Below are positions 1 through 9,794 of a stretch of DNA of 39,645 bases, in pieces. Every line of letters starts with the position of its first letter. Positions within the stretch are counted from its first letter, which is position 1. The stretch is from NCBI RefSeq assembly GCF_000735365.1, contig NZ_JMPL01000031.1, positions 1-39,645 of the forward strand, in the 5' to 3' direction. The DNA is from Kluyvera ascorbata ATCC 33433 (GTDB lineage Bacteria; Pseudomonadota; Gammaproteobacteria; Enterobacterales; Enterobacteriaceae). A program made the position numbers and the translations under genes. The notes under the pieces are model-generated. The model saw only the letters and a list, made by a program, of their open reading frames with translations. It had not been told where the DNA came from and did not search any database.

Positions 1-2114
1 TGCTCGCTTTCAAGCTGAGTCGCCGCTTCCTGAAGCAGTTCGCTCAGGTGCAGAATATCAGTTAAGCGCCGCTCGCCGCCGTGGGTTGCCAGCAGGTTTT
101 CCGCCATTGAGCGTGCGCTCATCAGGGCGCGAATCATCGGCATCACGCCGCGTCGCTGCCAGATAAGCCGGTAGTCGCTGAACTCCTCCACCAGCGCATC
201 CCAGGCGTTCTCATCCTGGTTGAGGCGTTCAATGTCCTGCGCATTCAGGCCAAACATCGCCGTTGCCAGCGCGCTGCGCAGCGTGTTTTCCCGTTCAGGC
301 GTTAACACGGCCTGAAGCAACCACAGCAGCTCCTGCGCTTCCGGGGTTTCAAACACGCTGTCACGGTTGGAGAGGTAGACCGATGGGATCGCCAGCGCGT
401 TAAGCGCATCGCGAATCAGTGACGCTTCCTGACGGTTACGCACCAGCACGGTAATGTCCGATGCTTGCACCGGCCGGGCGTTATCGCCACGCCACAGCAG
501 CGCGGTACCCTGTTGTCCCGCTGTCAGCCAGTCGCGAATTTGCGCCGCGCACTGCTGGGCCATAAAGGCTTGATAATCTCCCGCGCTAACGCCTTCACCG
601 GGCATCAGCCACAGGTTCATGGCCGGCTGATTTTCACCGTCAACTTCAAAGCGCAGCGAGGCGTTTTTGGGCGCTGATTTCACCGGCAGGAACGGAATAT
701 CGCGGAACATAAAGGGGTTATCAACCAGCCCGAACAGGCGGTTGACGCTTTCGACCATGCCCGGCGCGGAACGCCAGTTGGTGTCGAGGGTGTAATGGGC
801 GGCCACGTCGCTGCGCGCGCGCATATAGGTAAAGATATCCGCGCCGCGGAAAGCGTAAATCGCCTGCTTCGGGTCGCCGATAAGCAGCAGCGCGGTATCA
901 GGCTGCTGCCGCCAGATGCGGCGGAAAATGCGGTACTGCTGCGGGTCGGTGTCCTGGAATTCATCGATCATCGCCACCGGAAAACGCTGGCGAATAGCGG
1001 CGGCCAGCGCGTCACCGCTGTCGCTCTCTAACGCTTCATCGAGACGGCTTAGCATATCGTCAAAGCCCAGCTCACCGCGTCGGCGCTTCTCACGGGCGAC
1101 CGCTTCACGGATCTCTTTCATCGCCTGGGCGATCACCAGATCGTTTAACGTCAGCGGCGAGGCCAGCAGACGTTCAATCGCGCTGAACAGCGGATGGGTC
1201 GGCACTTCACCGTCCGCTTTGGTACGGTCGGCAAGGAATGGCTGGCTGAATTTCTCCAGCGCATCAGGCAACTGGTAGTTTTTGGTCTCTTCCTGGGCCC
1301 AAACGCTGATCTTTTCGATCCATTTACCCTGGTTGCCGCGGTTGAATTTGCGTCTGTCGATCCCGGAGTTTTCCAGCAGTGAGTCCAGCTCGCCCACGCT
1401 CGCCAGCCATTGCTGTTTAATGTCGTTTATCTGCGTGAGGATCTGCTGGTGACGCGACGCCAGCGTTTCGGCCTCGCCGAGCGGTACCTTGAGCTCCGGC
1501 GCTTCGCCATGGAGGTAGCGATCGATAGATTTGAGCAGGTCCTGCGGCCCTTTCCACGATTCGACTATCACCTGCGCAATCTCGCGATTGAGCGGGTAGC
1601 AGTGACGACGCCAGAAGTCGGCGCAGGCCTGGTAACGCAGTTGGGATTCGTCTTCAATCAGCTGCTGTTCAAACAGCATGCCGGACTCAAAGGCGTTCAG
1701 GCTCAACATCCGCTGGCAGAAACCGTGAATGGTAAAGACGGCGGCATCGTCCATCTGACGCTCCGCCAGCAGCAGCACGTTGGCGGCCTGTTGAAGGTCG
1801 TCAATTTCCGCCAGCAGGCTGGCATAGAGCGGGTTGTCGGTGGCGTTACGCAGGCAGGCGACGCGCAGCTCGTGAATGTTGCTACGAATACGTCCGCGAA
1901 GCTCTTCGGTGGCGGCTTCGGTGAAGGTCACCACCAGCAGCTCTTCGACGTTAACGGGCCGAGGATAGGCGGCCTCGCCGCCCAGCCCCAGCAACAGCCG
2001 CAGGTAGAGTGCGGCTATGGTGAAGGTTTTTCCAGTGCCCGCAGAGGCTTCAATCAGGCGCTCACCAATCAGGGGCAAGCGCAGGGGATCAAGGGACTCG
2101 GCGGTTCCGGTCAT
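1..2114 (-). CDS. recB: Exodeoxyribonuclease V (RecBCD) beta subunit, N-terminal part
   Basis: RecB is the 3'-5' helicase and nuclease subunit of RecBCD, which processes double-strand ends for recombination and degrades linear DNA. The ATG at 2114 overlaps the ptrA stop (ATGA). The frame runs open off the left edge for 704 codons, about 60% of the roughly 1180-residue E. coli protein. Visible landmarks are the Walker A motif EASAGTGKT near residue 23, the segment VTFTEAATEELRGRI, and the helicase motif II DEFQDTDPQQYRIFRR followed by LLIGDPKQAIYAFRGAD. These are typical of UvrD/Rep-type SF1 helicases. The C-terminal nuclease domain lies outside the window. recB is translationally coupled to ptrA, as in E. 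coli. Identification is firm; only the C-terminal part cannot be assessed. Confidence 0.97.
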   Translation of the reverse strand, partial: MTGTAESLDPLRLPLIGERLIEASAGTGKTFTIAALYLRLLLGLGGEAAYPRPVNVEELLVVTFTEAATEELRGRIRSNIHELRVACLRNATDNPLYASLLAEIDDLQQAANVLLLAERQMDDAAVFTIHGFCQRMLSLNAFESGMLFEQQLIEDESQLRYQACADFWRRHCYPLNREIAQVIVESWKGPQDLLKSIDRYLHGEAPELKVPLGEAETLASRHQQILTQINDIKQQWLASVGELDSLLENSGIDRRKFNRGNQGKWIEKISVWAQEETKNYQLPDALEKFSQPFLADRTKADGEVPTHPLFSAIERLLASPLTLNDLVIAQAMKEIREAVAREKRRRGELGFDDMLSRLDEALESDSGDALAAAIRQRFPVAMIDEFQDTDPQQYRIFRRIWRQQPDTALLLIGDPKQAIYAFRGADIFTYMRARSDVAAHYTLDTNWRSAPGMVESVNRLFGLVDNPFMFRDIPFLPVKSAPKNASLRFEVDGENQPAMNLWLMPGEGVSAGDYQAFMAQQCAAQIRDWLTAGQQGTALLWRGDNARPVQASDITVLVRNRQEASLIRDALNALAIPSVYLSNRDSVFETPEAQELLWLLQAVLTPERENTLRSALATAMFGLNAQDIERLNQDENAWDALVEEFSDYRLIWQRRGVMPMIRALMSARSMAENLLATHGGERRLTDILHLSELLQEAATQLESE

Positions 2115-4996
2115 TCGTTCTCTCTTCGTATAGGTAAGGTTTGCTGCAGCTCAGTTATGCTCTGCCACACTTTCCAGCCCTCAGGATGCGCGTAGTCCGT
2201 TTTGCCATTCTGGCTACCGGAGACCTGAGACAGCACCGTCATACCCTGCGGGTCAACAACCGTCTGGTGGAAGAAGTCGGCCAGCTTTTGCGGCGTCAGC
2301 AGCTTAATCTGGGCGACTACTTTATCACGTGAATCAAAGGCCATATTACCGCGATCGAAATCTTTGCTCAGCTGCGAGGCTTCATCGCTCAACGTTTGCG
2401 GCGCTTGCAGCATGTCGGCTATGACTGCCTGTTGGATCTGGGCAAACTCTTCTGGCTTCATCGCGCGCAGCTTCTGTTCTGCGGTCGGGAAGAAAGCCTT
2501 GAAGCGTTCCCACAGGAAGGACGGCTGTTTTTCGTTACTTTGCAGCAGGAACCCCATGCCCCACTGGCGACCCACGTTCATCGAGAAGGCAAAGACGGCG
2601 TAGCCTAACTGCTCTTCGGTGCGCAGTTGAGTGTAGAACCACGGCTGGACGATTTGTGCCAGCATGGCGCTTGCCGCTGAGCTTGAGAACTCATCGACGT
2701 TTGGCGGCGCGAACACTGCAGCCAGCGCGGAATCGGTGCTGGCGCCCGCTTTCTCGAAGATGACGTTTTGCTGTTTATCCACCAGCACATCTTTGTTGCG
2801 ACACCACTCGCTGCCGTTGGCCCCAAGCTGGGTCTGAACGTTGCGCGCAAGCGTCGTGGACTGCTCGGCGCTCAGGTTGCCAATAACCATAAACTCCGGT
2901 CGCGCCCCGGTTTTCAGACGGTCGCGGTAGTCCATCACCTCTTTGAGCGTAATGGAAGGCAGCAGCGCTTTACGATCTTCACGCTGGAAATAAGGCACCT
3001 GCGACAGCATCTGCACCGGCATAATCGCCTGTTCGTACGCTTTGCCTTTATCGGCGGAATCCATCATTTGCAGGTACCAGGATTTCGCTTGTTCCAGCTG
3101 CTCTTCGGTTGGCGTGTAGCTGAAGTAGCCCTGCAACAGTGCATCAAACAGCTGCGGCAGACGTTGAGTGTAACCGTTGGCGTTAAGCATCAGGCCATTG
3201 TTCGCACCGGTAGAGAAGCTAATCCCGCCGACGGCGGCCTGGTTACTCAACTGGTCAAGTGCAATGCCGGCCAGGTAATCATTCAGCGCAAACATCACCT
3301 GATTACGGGCGCTGTCCATCGCTTTGGGGTTACGCAGAATCAGCGTGATATCGGCCTTCGGTTCGCTGGCAAAGTAGCGGCTCGGCATATAGACCAGACG
3401 CAGGTTTTGCTCATCAACAATCAGCTCCGGATGGGTGTACTTTTTCTCGCTTTTAATCAGCGTGAAGTCGTCCGGTATATACGGGTTAAGCTGCGGCAGA
3501 TTCAGCGCAATGCCGCTGGCGTCCTTCTGCCATTTGGCAAAAGTATCGGCGCTAATTTTATCAACCTGGTAAGGCGCATCCACAAAGTAGGCCACTTTGT
3601 TGTGCGGCTCTTTCGGGCTGATATACCAGATACGGGCGTTTTGCGGCGTCATCATCGCCAGACGATCTTTGACCGCCTGCGCGTCGTAGCGGTCGGCAAT
3701 GTTCACCGCGTCCAGCGTATGCGCTACCGGCACGCGAATCATGGTATCCGCCAGCCACTCTACGTAACCCATATCGCGGGTGATGGACGGGTAACGGAAA
3801 TCGAGGTTCAGCACGTGCGCCAGCTCGTCAAAGTAGCTTTTATCAACACCTTTCTGACGCAGCGTATCGAGATAGCTAAAGATGGCAGCGACCACTTCAT
3901 CGCGGTGGGCCAGCCCTTTATCGGTTAAGGTGGCAGAAATCGCCAGCACGCCGCTGTTGCCGTTGACAACCGGGTCAGAGTCCGCGCGAATGCCTTCCAC
4001 CAGCCCCTGCTTTTGCAGCCAGTCGGATAAGGTGCCCGGCGTGCGGTTGCCAATCAGGTAGGTAATCAGTTCGTCGGTTTTGCTACGGAACTGCGCGGAG
4101 TTGTTATCAATACGGAACTCAACGCGCAGCACCTTACGCGGCAGCGCGGGAACGTAATGAATGATGATGCCTTTCTGTGCGTCAGTGACCACAGGGACGG
4201 TAATTTCCGGGCGCTCGATGGATTTATCCGGGACGCGACCGTAGGTTTGGGCGGCAATCTGCGCCAGTTCAGGCAGCGGTTTGTTACTGTAAATCACCGC
4301 CTTCATCAGGTTAGCGGAATAATACTTGTTGCGAAACGCCAGCAGCGCTTCATACACCGGGCTATTGGGTTTGTCGCTCAGCGTTTCGAGGTTACCGCCG
4401 GAGAAACGTGCGCCGGGATGCGCCGGGTTGATGGTTTCTGCGCTCACCTGCGCCATACGCATACCGTCACGAGTACGCGCCATGGTCAACTCGGCGTTGA
4501 CGGCATTGCGCTCGCGGTCGGCGTATTTTTTTTCCAGCAACGGCGCGGCAATCGCGTCGGCCAGGCGGTCGACCGCCCCCTGCAAGGCATCGTTTTCGAC
4601 TTCCAGATAGAACGCGGTGCGATACGGCGCGGTACTGGCATTGTGGCTGCCGCCGTGCATTTTTAAGAATTCAGCAAGGCTGTCAGGCTGCGGGTAGTTT
4701 TTCGAGCCCATCAGCGTCATGTGTTCGAGGAAGTGCGCAAGGCCCGGATGGGAGTCAGGGTCTTCCAGTGAGCCGACCGGCACCACCAGCGCCGACAGCG
4801 ATTTCACCGCCTGCGGGTCTGAAACCAGCAGGACGACCATCTTATTGTCGAGCGTAATCGCTTGATACTGACGGGTGTCTTTTTCGCTTTTGCGGATGGT
4901 TTCCTGAATCGGTTGCCATCCGGTGTCTGCCTGACCTACGGTCGCCCAAAAGGCGGTGACGAAAACAACAATACTCAACCAGATACTGCGGGGCAT
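2111..4996 (-). CDS. ptrA: Protease III (pitrilysin), periplasmic zinc metalloprotease
   Basis: This is an M16-family inverzincin that degrades small peptides in the periplasm. It has 961 residues (E. coli 962). The N-terminus has a Sec signal peptide: a hydrophobic stretch at residues 5-20 and a likely cleavage after GQA (residue 23). The inverted zinc motif HFLEH is at residues 88-92 (His88, Glu91 catalytic base, His92), and the third ligand is Glu169 in NAVNAEL. The second, inactive M16 half follows. The gene lies between recC and recB on the same strand, with a 153-bp gap from recC that may hold a promoter, and it overlaps recB by 4 bp. Its position inside the recBCD locus is conserved in enterobacteria although no role in recombination is known. 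Confidence 0.97.
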   Translation of the reverse strand: MPRSIWLSIVVFVTAFWATVGQADTGWQPIQETIRKSEKDTRQYQAITLDNKMVVLLVSDPQAVKSLSALVVPVGSLEDPDSHPGLAHFLEHMTLMGSKNYPQPDSLAEFLKMHGGSHNASTAPYRTAFYLEVENDALQGAVDRLADAIAAPLLEKKYADRERNAVNAELTMARTRDGMRMAQVSAETINPAHPGARFSGGNLETLSDKPNSPVYEALLAFRNKYYSANLMKAVIYSNKPLPELAQIAAQTYGRVPDKSIERPEITVPVVTDAQKGIIIHYVPALPRKVLRVEFRIDNNSAQFRSKTDELITYLIGNRTPGTLSDWLQKQGLVEGIRADSDPVVNGNSGVLAISATLTDKGLAHRDEVVAAIFSYLDTLRQKGVDKSYFDELAHVLNLDFRYPSITRDMGYVEWLADTMIRVPVAHTLDAVNIADRYDAQAVKDRLAMMTPQNARIWYISPKEPHNKVAYFVDAPYQVDKISADTFAKWQKDASGIALNLPQLNPYIPDDFTLIKSEKKYTHPELIVDEQNLRLVYMPSRYFASEPKADITLILRNPKAMDSARNQVMFALNDYLAGIALDQLSNQAAVGGISFSTGANNGLMLNANGYTQRLPQLFDALLQGYFSYTPTEEQLEQAKSWYLQMMDSADKGKAYEQAIMPVQMLSQVPYFQREDRKALLPSITLKEVMDYRDRLKTGARPEFMVIGNLSAEQSTTLARNVQTQLGANGSEWCRNKDVLVDKQQNVIFEKAGASTDSALAAVFAPPNVDEFSSSAASAMLAQIVQPWFYTQLRTEEQLGYAVFAFSMNVGRQWGMGFLLQSNEKQPSFLWERFKAFFPTAEQKLRAMKPEEFAQIQQAVIADMLQAPQTLSDEASQLSKDFDRGNMAFDSRDKVVAQIKLLTPQKLADFFHQTVVDPQGMTVLSQVSGSQNGKTDYAHPEGWKVWQSITELQQTLPIRRENE

Positions 4997-5149
4997 TCAC
5001 GGACCTCACCATTAACAGATACTTCAAAAATCAGCATGCTCTTGTGGGCAGTTTCAGCCTCAGCTTACCGCTTCGTCTGCTGCCACTCATCAGTCCGTGA
5101 CTTCTGCGCATAGTAAATGAACCCATTAACTTGCGCAATTTTTATACAA

Positions 5150-8100
5150 TCACGATGACTGGTTGAAACGGAATACCGGCAGCAGATACGGTGTCGTCTG
5201 CGCGATTATCGCTTCATATTGCGCAGGTTCCAGAGTACGCCATAAGCGCTGATACCAGACGTCAGCCCCTTCACCACTCACTACCATGTTGCCTTCGTAA
5301 GCCTGTAAAAATTTACTGCGGGCTTTCTGCTGCGAGTCTTCGTCTTCTAAGATGGCATCATTTTCGGCATCGTAACAGGCTTTTATCCATGCGCCGCCGC
5401 TCTCCGGCAGGAACAGCAACGGTTGACACATTCCCTGACGATAGCCCGCAACCAGCTGTGACAAATACGCTTTCGCTTCATCTGCCGCCAGCGGCGGGAA
5501 GCACCACTCCCCATCTTTACGCAACAGCAGACGGCTGTCACCCGTTCCGCCACTTGCACAGTAGACAAGGTGTTCCAGCCAAAGTTGCATTCCCTGTGAA
5601 ACGCTAAGCAAAGAAGGACGCCAACGCAGCAGGCCATTTTCCTGAACCTGAGGCAGCCAGCCGGTGATATTCACCCCGTCACAGTCGAGATCAATTTCCA
5701 TGCTCTGCGCCGTGCGGCGATACTCAATCACCCGGCTCGCCAGCGCGGTCATTTCCTGATGCTGTGCCTCCCAGGCAATTTCACCAAACGGTCCGTAGGG
5801 CAGTTCACCGGCCGCGCGATAGCGTCGATACATCTGCCCGGCATCCTTCTGCTCAATCAGGGTGTTTAGTAACTGCTGATTAAGCTGATAGCGCGTTAAC
5901 CCTTCGAGGGTGAACGGTTCGGTATCCGGGATATCGTTCTCTTCATTGCGGAAGTTCACCTGCAGGCGCATCTGGAAAAAGGCGCGCACCGGGTGCGCCC
6001 AGAAGCGCTGAAGCTGTTCAAGCGGCAGTGTGGTTAACGTCAGTGGTTCCAACGGCTGGATAAAGCTGGAATGCGCTTCGCCCTGCTGACTCGCCGCCGC
6101 CAGCCACTCCTGGGCATAGCTTTGCTGTTCACCGGCTTTGTAGTTGTCGGCATCAAACGGCATGCGCGGATGCAGCTGCATGATATGGCGCTTCACGCGC
6201 TGTTCGCTTTCATCGCAGTTCAGGGCTTCGTCGCCCTCAAGGCAGTGGCTCTGGCCGATGTAGTCCAGCAGCTCCTGTACCAGCACCGACGGGTAGCGTT
6301 CGCTGTTATCCTGAATAGAACGGCCGATGTAGCTGATATAGAGTGATTTTTCCGCCGACATCATCGCTTCAAGGAACAGATAGCGGTCGTCGTCGCGGCG
6401 GCTACGGTCGCCGCGCAGCGGCTTCTGGCTCATCAGATCAAAACCGAGCGGTGCCAGCGCACGTGGGTAAATTCCGTCGTTCATGCCCAACAGGCACACC
6501 ACTTTGAACGGAATGGAACGCATCGGCATCAGAGTACAAATATTGATTGGCCCCGCCAGGAAACGCTGGCTGATACGTTCCTGATCGAGACGCTGCGCCA
6601 GTTCATCGCGCAGCAGCGTCAGCGGTACCTCTCCGACGTACTGCGACTGTACGCCCTGGGCGATGATTGCCTGCCACTGCTGCTCTATCAGCGTCAGCGC
6701 GGCTTCTGTGTCCTGATCCGGCAAGAAGAAGTCGTTGAGCATCTCACGACACACCGGCAGCCACTCCTCCAGCGAGCGAGTCTGCGTCAATACCTGCCGC
6801 CAGCGGTTTAGCTGCATCAGCAAAGAAGCCAGGTACCCGACCAACTCGGCAATCAGGCCGCTAGACTCATCATACGGCAGCACTTCCTGCCATTCGCCCT
6901 GTTCGCTCTCCATCGCGTAGCCCAGCAGCATACGCGTAAGACCAAAGCGCCAGGTATGCTGCCCGGTGGCGGGTAGGTCCATTTCGCGGACGTTGTCATC
7001 GTCCATCCCCCAGCGTACGCCGGACTCGCTCACCCATTGGCGAAGGTGCAGCAGGCCCGCTTCATCAATGTTAAAGCGCGCCGCCAGCACCGGCACATCA
7101 AGCAGCGCCAGCACGTCTTCGCTGGTGAAGCGGCTATCGGGCAGCGATAACAGAGTGATAAACGCCTGCATTGCCGGGTGCGCCTGACGGGCGCGACGGT
7201 CCGAAATGGCGTACGGCAGGTAGCGTTCACCGGTCGCACTGCCAAAAACGGCCTGAATAAACGGGCTGTAGCTGTCGATATCCGCCACCATTACGATAAT
7301 GTCGCGCGGCGTCAGCGTCGGGTCGGCTTCCAGCATGGCTAGCAGGCGGTCGTGCAATACTTCGACTTCGCGCTGCGGGCTGTGGCAAACGTGAACGGTC
7401 AGGCTGCGGTCGTCTCGCGCCAGTGGGCGCTTGTCGCCGCTGTGGGCGAATTCTTCCGCGCTGCGCCCGGCGATGGCAGAATTTTTCAGCTCCAGCACAT
7501 CGTACTGAAGGTTGTGCAACAGATTGTCAGGTTCGATATCGACGAACGCATCCAGTTCTTGATAGCGTTCAAGCCCCGCCAACAGATAGATGTAGTCGCG
7601 TCCCAGCTTGCCCCAGGAGGCCAGCATCGGGTTGCCAACGTCCTGCTCGCCGTCGTCGTTAAACAGTCCCGGCGCGTGGCTGGCGTCCTGGAACAGCGGC
7701 AGTTCACGCTGCTCCCGGTAGTGGCGACGCTGGCGTGCCATCAGTCGCGCCAGAAACGCCGGGTCTTTAATATCACCCCAGTAGTAGCGGCACGGGTTGG
7801 TGAACAACACGTAAATATCGACGTGTTTGCCCAGCGCCTGCAGCGCGTGCAGATAGACCGGCGGTAACGCAGAAATTCCGCAGATAAAGACCCGCGACGG
7901 CAGCCCCGCAGACGGTTGGTCGCTGTTTTCCAGCGTGTCGATAAAGCGCTGGTATAAGTTGGCGCGATGCCACAGCGGCTGACCCAGCGCGGCAGTATGC
8001 TCCACCAGCGCTTTCCACAGCGGCGCTTGCCATGCCTGCGCCTCGCCTACGCCGTCAACCAATCTTCCAGCTTCCCACTCCGTGAGCCATTCAGGACGAT

Positions 8101-8521
8101 AGACCAGATACTGGTCATATAAGTCAGCTACGCGGGAGGCAAGCTGGAACAGCTTACGCTTGTCGGCATCGTCGGTGAGATAGTGCCGCAGCGGGGTAAA
8201 GGCCTCGTCCTCCAGCATGCCCGGCAGCAGGGTCATTAGCTTCCAGCTCATGCTCTGCTTGTTAAAGGCGCTCTCGGCGGGGATTTCAGGCAGAACGCGA
8301 GTAAACATGTCCCAGATAAAACTGGCAGGCAGTGGGAAGTCGATATTCGCGGCAATGCCAAAACGCTGTGATAGCGTCATCTGCAGCCACTGCGCCATCC
8401 CGGTACTCTGCACCAGAATCATTTCAGGCTCGAAAGGGTCCGCCAGCCGGTCCTGTTCAACGATGAACTCCATCAATGCTTCCAGCACATCCAGACGGTT
8501 GGAATGATAGACCCTTAACAT
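5150..8521 (-). CDS. recC: Exodeoxyribonuclease V (RecBCD) gamma subunit, Chi recognition
   Basis: RecC is the scaffold subunit of RecBCD. It splits the DNA strands and reads the Chi octamer through a degenerate, inactive helicase-like fold. It has 1123 residues (E. coli 1122), starting MLRVYHSNRLDVLEALMEF and ending LLPVFRFNQSS. No Walker A motif is present in the N-terminal region, as expected for this non-catalytic relative of SF1 helicases. It is the first gene of the recC-ptrA-recB block on the minus strand and begins 12 bp after the ppdC stop, so transcription may continue from the ppdA-ppdB-ygdB-ppdC cluster. The frame is intact throughout. Confidence 0.97.
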   Translation of the reverse strand: MLRVYHSNRLDVLEALMEFIVEQDRLADPFEPEMILVQSTGMAQWLQMTLSQRFGIAANIDFPLPASFIWDMFTRVLPEIPAESAFNKQSMSWKLMTLLPGMLEDEAFTPLRHYLTDDADKRKLFQLASRVADLYDQYLVYRPEWLTEWEAGRLVDGVGEAQAWQAPLWKALVEHTAALGQPLWHRANLYQRFIDTLENSDQPSAGLPSRVFICGISALPPVYLHALQALGKHVDIYVLFTNPCRYYWGDIKDPAFLARLMARQRRHYREQRELPLFQDASHAPGLFNDDGEQDVGNPMLASWGKLGRDYIYLLAGLERYQELDAFVDIEPDNLLHNLQYDVLELKNSAIAGRSAEEFAHSGDKRPLARDDRSLTVHVCHSPQREVEVLHDRLLAMLEADPTLTPRDIIVMVADIDSYSPFIQAVFGSATGERYLPYAISDRRARQAHPAMQAFITLLSLPDSRFTSEDVLALLDVPVLAARFNIDEAGLLHLRQWVSESGVRWGMDDDNVREMDLPATGQHTWRFGLTRMLLGYAMESEQGEWQEVLPYDESSGLIAELVGYLASLLMQLNRWRQVLTQTRSLEEWLPVCREMLNDFFLPDQDTEAALTLIEQQWQAIIAQGVQSQYVGEVPLTLLRDELAQRLDQERISQRFLAGPINICTLMPMRSIPFKVVCLLGMNDGIYPRALAPLGFDLMSQKPLRGDRSRRDDDRYLFLEAMMSAEKSLYISYIGRSIQDNSERYPSVLVQELLDYIGQSHCLEGDEALNCDESEQRVKRHIMQLHPRMPFDADNYKAGEQQSYAQEWLAAASQQGEAHSSFIQPLEPLTLTTLPLEQLQRFWAHPVRAFFQMRLQVNFRNEENDIPDTEPFTLEGLTRYQLNQQLLNTLIEQKDAGQMYRRYRAAGELPYGPFGEIAWEAQHQEMTALASRVIEYRRTAQSMEIDLDCDGVNITGWLPQVQENGLLRWRPSLLSVSQGMQLWLEHLVYCASGGTGDSRLLLRKDGEWCFPPLAADEAKAYLSQLVAGYRQGMCQPLLFLPESGGAWIKACYDAENDAILEDEDSQQKARSKFLQAYEGNMVVSGEGADVWYQRLWRTLEPAQYEAIIAQTTPYLLPVFRFNQSS

Positions 8522-8533
8522 AATCGCTCCTGA

Positions 8534-8854
8534 CTACTGACTGACCGGGCAATGCAGACGAGACATACGCCCCTGCCTGCCCATGGGGGTGGTAATAGTA
8601 GCATTGATGCTGACACAACGTTGTGACGATGTCTGCCCCCGCTCACTCGTCCAGCCGTCAGGAACCGCTTGCGTCTGCTGCTGCGTTTGCAACCAGGCGT
8701 AGCGCCACATCTGGCGGTAGTGATTAAGCGTCACGCTGCTGGTTGCCAGCACGCGATAATAGCCGCCAAGCGCCGTCACTACGCTCACCATCAGAAACAT
8801 CGCTAGCACGACTTCCGGCAGGCTAAAGCCTCTGGCTTTCAGGGTATCTGGCAT
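8534..8854 (-). CDS. ppdC: Prepilin peptidase-dependent protein C (pilin-like)
   Basis: This is a small pilin-like protein of 106 residues. It has a type IV prepilin cleavage motif (G^FSLPEV) followed by a hydrophobic segment (VLAMFLMVSVVTALGG) that would form the N-terminal helix. The start at 8854 is chosen over an upstream in-frame ATG at 8878 because a strong AGGAGG ribosome site sits 7 bases before it and the length then matches E. coli PpdC (about 107). It overlaps the ygdB 3' end by 16 bp, which suggests translational coupling. The four-gene ppdA-ppdB-ygdB-ppdC set encodes pseudopilins or minor pilins; a pilus or secretion role is inferred from the family. Confidence 0.9.
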   Translation of the reverse strand: MPDTLKARGFSLPEVVLAMFLMVSVVTALGGYYRVLATSSVTLNHYRQMWRYAWLQTQQQTQAVPDGWTSERGQTSSQRCVSINATITTPMGRQGRMSRLHCPVSQ

Positions 8855-9243
8855 AACGCGGCCTCCTTTAAAGGGCAAAAATCACTCCAGCCATGTGGTG
8901 AAAAATGGAGGTTTCCGCCTACCCACGAGCCCGACTGCCAGAGGCTGAGCGCGTCATTCTTTGCTATCAGCAGCAGCGTGCCGTCGCTAAAGCGCCGCAG
9001 GCAGACCCGGCTGTCGGATTCATAAACCAGGCATTGCGCCCCGGCTTCTGCCGCCCAGCGCTGAACCTTCCCCCACTGAAGAGCGGAGTGAACCTTCGCA
9101 GTACGTTGAATTAAGCGACTTTCGTTGCTCACTTTCTGCGTCTGTTGGCGCTGCGCCTGATTTAACCCCTGGAGCATCAGACTTCCTAAGACCAGCAGCA
9201 TGAGCACCATCGCCAGTGACGAAACGCCGAGTTCGCGGTTCAC
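8839..9243 (-). CDS. ygdB: YgdB, DUF2509 family, pilin-cluster membrane protein
   Basis: This protein has 134 residues (E. coli YgdB about 135). A single N-terminal hydrophobic segment (LAMVLMLLVLGSLMLQGL) resembles the membrane helix of minor pilins such as PilX/GspK-like proteins. No classical G^FxxxE prepilin site is obvious, but ELGVSSLAM sits at the equivalent place. The start is GTG at 9243, which overlaps the ppdB TGA stop (GTGA), so translation is probably coupled. Its neighbours on both sides encode prepilin-type proteins. Molecular function is unknown. Confidence 0.88.
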   Translation of the reverse strand: MNRELGVSSLAMVLMLLVLGSLMLQGLNQAQRQQTQKVSNESRLIQRTAKVHSALQWGKVQRWAAEAGAQCLVYESDSRVCLRRFSDGTLLLIAKNDALSLWQSGSWVGGNLHFSPHGWSDFCPLKEAALCQIP

Positions 9244-9794
9244 TGGTTATATCCCGTGACGCCGTACTGCACGCTAGCCGCAATGTTGCCCGCGGCTATC
9301 GCGGACAGCGTAATAAACAGCTCCGGTGAGAAGCCTGCATTCGCATGACGCATCACCTGAAATACCGTAACGGTCGCCGTTTTCGGGTCGGTCATTTTGT
9401 TCCAGCCTTTATCATTGCAGGTATTCACCCCGCGCAGGGTTTCCAGCACGCCGGAGGTCAGGCGAAAACCTATCGTATCAGCGTTATCTGCTGGCGTAGT
9501 TTCCCAGACGCCGTTGCTGTCACCATCCCAGCGCGCAATGACGCACTCTCCCTGTTGCGCGATTTGCAGCGCCTGTCCTGCGCAACCTTCGCCACCACAA
9601 TAGCCTGCTCGCTGTAAATGCTTGGCTATGGTGAAGGCGCTCTGCCAGAGATCGTCTTCGAGCGCTTGCTGCTGCATCTGCTGGAATATGCCGCGCTGTA
9701 ATGCGGGCAAAAATCGGGAAGCCCCCAGCAATAAAATGCTGCTGATAGCCATCGCAATCAGCACTTCCAGCAGTGAAAAGCCGCGCATCAGCAT
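9240..9794 (-). CDS. ppdB: Prepilin peptidase-dependent protein B (pilin-like)
   Basis: This protein has 184 residues (E. coli about 187). The prepilin peptidase site is immediate: a very short leader MLMR then G^FSLLEVLIAMAISS with the conserved Glu at mature position 5, followed by a hydrophobic helix. The remainder carries paired cysteines (AGYCGGEGC) typical of minor pseudopilin globular domains. ATG 9794 is used; an alternative ATG at 9788 (MRGF) would overlap the ppdA stop and has a more normal distance to the GAGGGGG ribosome site. It is the second gene of the ppdA-ppdB-ygdB-ppdC operon and overlaps ppdA by a few bases. Confidence 0.9.
   Translation of the reverse strand: MLMRGFSLLEVLIAMAISSILLLGASRFLPALQRGIFQQMQQQALEDDLWQSAFTIAKHLQRAGYCGGEGCAGQALQIAQQGECVIARWDGDSNGVWETTPADNADTIGFRLTSGVLETLRGVNTCNDKGWNKMTDPKTATVTVFQVMRHANAGFSPELFITLSAIAAGNIAASVQYGVTGYNQ

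Noticed and set aside
1931-1938. Chi octamer GCTGGTGG on the minus strand inside recB, and others elsewhere
   Set aside because: Chi is very frequent in enterobacterial coding sequence, so presence in recB is not informative.
2768-3928. A 386-codon open frame antisense to ptrA
   Set aside because: It is a shadow of ptrA codon bias; composition is unusual (His, Arg, Gln) and no family motif is present.
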